64,000 bases of DNA, taken from Neisseria sp. Marseille-Q6792 (lineage in GTDB: Bacteria > Pseudomonadota > Gammaproteobacteria > Burkholderiales > Neisseriaceae). The notes beneath the pieces are model-generated. The model worked only from the letters and a program-made list of their open reading frames with translations. It made no database searches and had not been told where the DNA came from. The translations under genes were made by a program, and so were the position numbers. Positions 62,497 to 64,000 of this stretch are shown here, piece after piece; position 1 is the first letter of the stretch, and the number at the start of each line of letters is the position of its first letter. The stretch spans positions 62,001-126,000 of the forward strand of contig NZ_OW969598.1 of assembly GCF_943181435.1 (NCBI RefSeq), read 5' to 3'.

Positions 62497-62670
62497 TTAA
62501 CGACGATTCTTGCGTTTGCGCGCCGCGCGTTTGGCTGCCGCCACACCCGACTTACCCGGGCGCATAGACGGATGTTGTTTCAAATAGCCAATATTGGCAG
62601 GCTTAATCTCAAATTCAGGCATCTGCGGTTTCAAGACAGACAGAGCCAAAGCAATCAAAGACTTTTTCAT
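62497..62670 (-). CDS. Small basic phage protein (57 residues)
   Basis: MKKSLIALALSVLKPQMPEFEIKPANIGYLKQHPSMRPGKSGVAAAKRAARKRKNRR. ATG 62670 overlaps the endolysin stop by 4 nt. A hydrophobic start and a strongly basic end suggest nucleic-acid or membrane contact. Family not recognised. It lies 2 nt before the 54-residue gene. Confidence 0.7.
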   Translation of the reverse strand: MKKSLIALALSVLKPQMPEFEIKPANIGYLKQHPSMRPGKSGVAAAKRAARKRKNRR

Positions 62671-63212
62671 ACCTTCGCCGCTCCCAATTCCATCGCAATC
62701 GCGTCCGCAATCGCGCGGCAGATGCCCCATTTAGTCGTCTTAAACAAGGCCAAATCAGTGTCGTTGCTGATGAAAAAAGGCTCAAACACAATGCCGCCGG
62801 CCTGCGCATAAGCCAGGCGCGAATGCTGGCCCGCATTGTCGGGTTTAAAGCCGTCTTCGCCGCGCAGTTTCCAGCCGGTTTTCTTGGCAACAGCTTTGCT
62901 CAACACCTGACACCAGCGTTTGTTTTTAACGGTACTCAAGGCTTCGATGCCTGTCGCCGCTTTGCTGACGGCAGCGTTGGTGTGAAACTCAATCGCCACA
63001 TCCGAGCCGCGAATCAGCTTGACCGCATCGCGCAAGGGCATATTGCCTTTGCCTTCGCCGTCGGTGCGTACGGTCAGGCCGTAATCGTTACGCAGGATTG
63101 AAGCCACAATGTTGCGCATATCCTGCGCCAAATCCGCCTCACGGTCGCTTCCGTTGACCGCGCCTGGGTCGGTGTTACTGTGTCCGGCAGTCAGACAAAT
63201 AATTTTGCTCAT
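62667..63212 (-). CDS. Endolysin, N-acetylmuramoyl-L-alanine amidase
   Basis: A 181-residue Amidase_3-type enzyme cutting the lactyl-amide bond of peptidoglycan. Zinc ligands are in LTAGHSNTDPGAV (His), a downstream glutamate (about 21-24) and FHTNA (His about 77); FEPFFISN near 155 fits the second catalytic glutamate. ATG 63212 follows GGAGGC. It lacks a signal peptide, so it needs a holin. Confidence 0.87.
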   Translation of the reverse strand: MSKIICLTAGHSNTDPGAVNGSDREADLAQDMRNIVASILRNDYGLTVRTDGEGKGNMPLRDAVKLIRGSDVAIEFHTNAAVSKAATGIEALSTVKNKRWCQVLSKAVAKKTGWKLRGEDGFKPDNAGQHSRLAYAQAGGIVFEPFFISNDTDLALFKTTKWGICRAIADAIAMELGAAKV

Positions 63213-63317
63213 TAAAGCCTCCCTCAAAATCAGATTAAAATGCACTTTCAGAGGCTTACATTTTCAAACGGCATGGCTTTTGCAGCGGGCGAAACAGTGT
63301 CAGTAGGCAACAAAAAA

Positions 63318-63338
63318 GCCGCCTGTTGTTCAGACGGC
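63318..63338 (-). terminator. Terminator after the prophage lipoprotein gene
   Basis: GCCGCCTG (63318-63325) and CAGACGGC (63331-63338) form a hairpin with a 5-nt loop and one mismatch. TTTTTTG follows on the minus strand. One arm is an AG-type uptake sequence. Confidence 0.75.
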
Positions 63339-63355
63339 CTTGGCATGATTCAACC

Positions 63356-63991
63356 TTATTTGATTTTCATCGGACAAGTAAATGTGTCAAAGGGTTCATC
63401 TCCGGTCAACACGGCTAAACAATCATTTATAGGCAGATTAATACCTTTACGGGCATAGACAGTTGCCTCAGCTTCAGGAGGATGTTTAATTTGCTCTTTA
63501 CAAGCGGCCATAGCGTTGTCGTAGTTTTGTTTATAATTGGCAACCATAGTGTTTTGGTTTTGTCTGGCGGTAAAGTAGTCATATGCAGCATTGGCGGCAT
63601 TGGTACACTGATACAATCCAGCCTTATCTTCCAAAAATGGCCCACCGAAAGTTTCATCGGCTGACTTGGCGACAGCGATAAAAGCCTCGTTAAATGTCTT
63701 GACCTCCGCCAAATTGCTACCGTTTAACACCATGCCGCGGCTCTCCTTTTCAGCTTGAGCAAGCAATGCCACCAATTTTTCCGCATGGTTTTTCAGTTCG
63801 CCGTGCCGGCGGATTTTGTCTAAATTATTCTCCCCTATAAAGTATTCTTCGTTTTTCAGGTGCTCCACGATTTTCACTTTCGGGTCAGGCTGAGTTTCTT
63901 GCTGTGCTGGGGCTGTCGGTTTGACTTCCTCTGATACTTGCCCACACGCTGCCAAACCCAACGCCAGCAGCACAAAATAAAACGTTTTCAT
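63356..63991 (-). CDS. Prophage-encoded lipoprotein (lysogenic accessory candidate)
   Basis: A 211-residue protein with lipobox FVLLALGLAACGQ (Cys about residue 16), a Pro/Gln-rich linker and a helical domain with four to five cysteines (YQCTNAANAAYDY, AMAACKEQ, NDCLAVL, DTFTCPM). No family recognised. It has its own terminator and lies ahead of the endolysin, so it may be expressed separately, like other surface antigens carried by Neisseria Mu-like prophages. Start at 63991. Confidence 0.72.
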   Translation of the reverse strand: MKTFYFVLLALGLAACGQVSEEVKPTAPAQQETQPDPKVKIVEHLKNEEYFIGENNLDKIRRHGELKNHAEKLVALLAQAEKESRGMVLNGSNLAEVKTFNEAFIAVAKSADETFGGPFLEDKAGLYQCTNAANAAYDYFTARQNQNTMVANYKQNYDNAMAACKEQIKHPPEAEATVYARKGINLPINDCLAVLTGDEPFDTFTCPMKIK

Positions 63992-64000
63992 ATTTTTCTC

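Larger units (their letters stand above)
38490..64000 (-). mobile_element. Mu-like prophage, late (right-hand) part, continuing past the window
   Basis: The leftward gene order from about 63.2 to 38.6 kb follows phage Mu: lysis genes, terminase gp27/gp28, portal gp29, gp30, gp31, protease I/scaffold Z, major head T, gp36, gp37, sheath, tube, tail chaperone, tape measure, gp43, gp44, gp45, gp46, gp47, gp48, fibre and fibre assembly. The exact end was not determined: I did not find a clear host target duplication. Regulatory and transposition genes (c, ner, A, B, gemA, mor) must lie beyond 64,000. It resembles the Mu-like prophages described in meningococci. Com/mom-like genes are not seen. Confidence 0.92.

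Noticed and set aside
1..64000. CRISPR array, rRNA operon, Correia (NEMIS) or dRS3 repeats
   Set aside because: Read through without finding a spaced direct-repeat array, rRNA sequence, or a convincing Correia or dRS3 consensus.

Overview
The window is a chromosomal segment of a pathogenic-type Neisseria, most likely Neisseria meningitidis. The 10-12 bp DNA uptake sequence (GCCGTCTGAA, usually ATGCCGTCTGAA) occurs dozens of times, often as inverted pairs that act as terminators after genes. The gene content is also neisserial: misR/misS, the O-oligosaccharyltransferase pglL, the split potABC/potD loci and a Mu-like prophage. This species call comes from motifs and gene order, not from a database comparison.

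Positions 1-38,000 are ordinary core genome. Leftward genes come first: the zinc importer znuC-znuB-znuA (znuA is cut by the window edge), rpsP-rimM-trmD-rplS, a Pat-like acetyltransferase, misR-misS, maf-DUF2069-pglL, hit-tatA-tatB-tatC, an Old Yellow Enzyme homologue, a zinc alcohol dehydrogenase and an AcuC/HDAC-like deacetylase. Rightward genes follow: yajC-secD-secF, rpsO, potA-potB-potC and a FAD amine oxidase. Then come amt, rho and ppsA (leftward), ppsR (rightward, divergent from its target ppsA), gph and a DUF455 gene (leftward), and lolA, potD and a gamma-carbonic-anhydrase-like gene (rightward). The last of these is followed by a truncated, inverted, chimeric copy of itself at 38,067-38,345.

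From about 38.5 kb to the right edge lies the late (right-hand) part of a Mu-like prophage, read leftward. In transcription order it encodes a lipoprotein, an amidase endolysin, small membrane/lysis genes with an overlapping Rz/Rz1 pair, terminase subunits (gp27, gp28), portal (gp29), head proteins (gp30, gp31, protease I with nested scaffold Z, major head T), connector genes (gp36, gp37), tail sheath, tube, frameshifted tail chaperone, tape measure, baseplate genes (gp43-gp48), tail fibre, fibre assembly and a terminal permuted NlpC/P60-like protein. The repressor, transposase and other early genes would lie beyond 64 kb. One plus-strand accessory gene (59,908-60,156) interrupts the leftward operon.

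The most interesting observations are: (1) two tandem ~100-nt elements between gp30 and gp31 with the same 24-bp core and different but self-complementary outer stems, drawing as cloverleaf-like structures; (2) an in-frame ochre codon that splits the tail sheath gene, suggesting a tail-defective prophage; (3) an A_AAA_AAG slippery heptamer in the tail chaperone gene, with a -1 frame open exactly up to the tape-measure start; (4) a prophage uptake-sequence dialect (AGGCCGTCTGAA) opposite to that of the host flank, hinting at an origin in another Neisseria species; (5) paired ATTGTTGACAAT palindromes upstream of amt; (6) Zur-box-like sites before both znuC and znuA, with a terminator between znuB and znuA; (7) hairpins that may gate translation or transcription of late phage genes.
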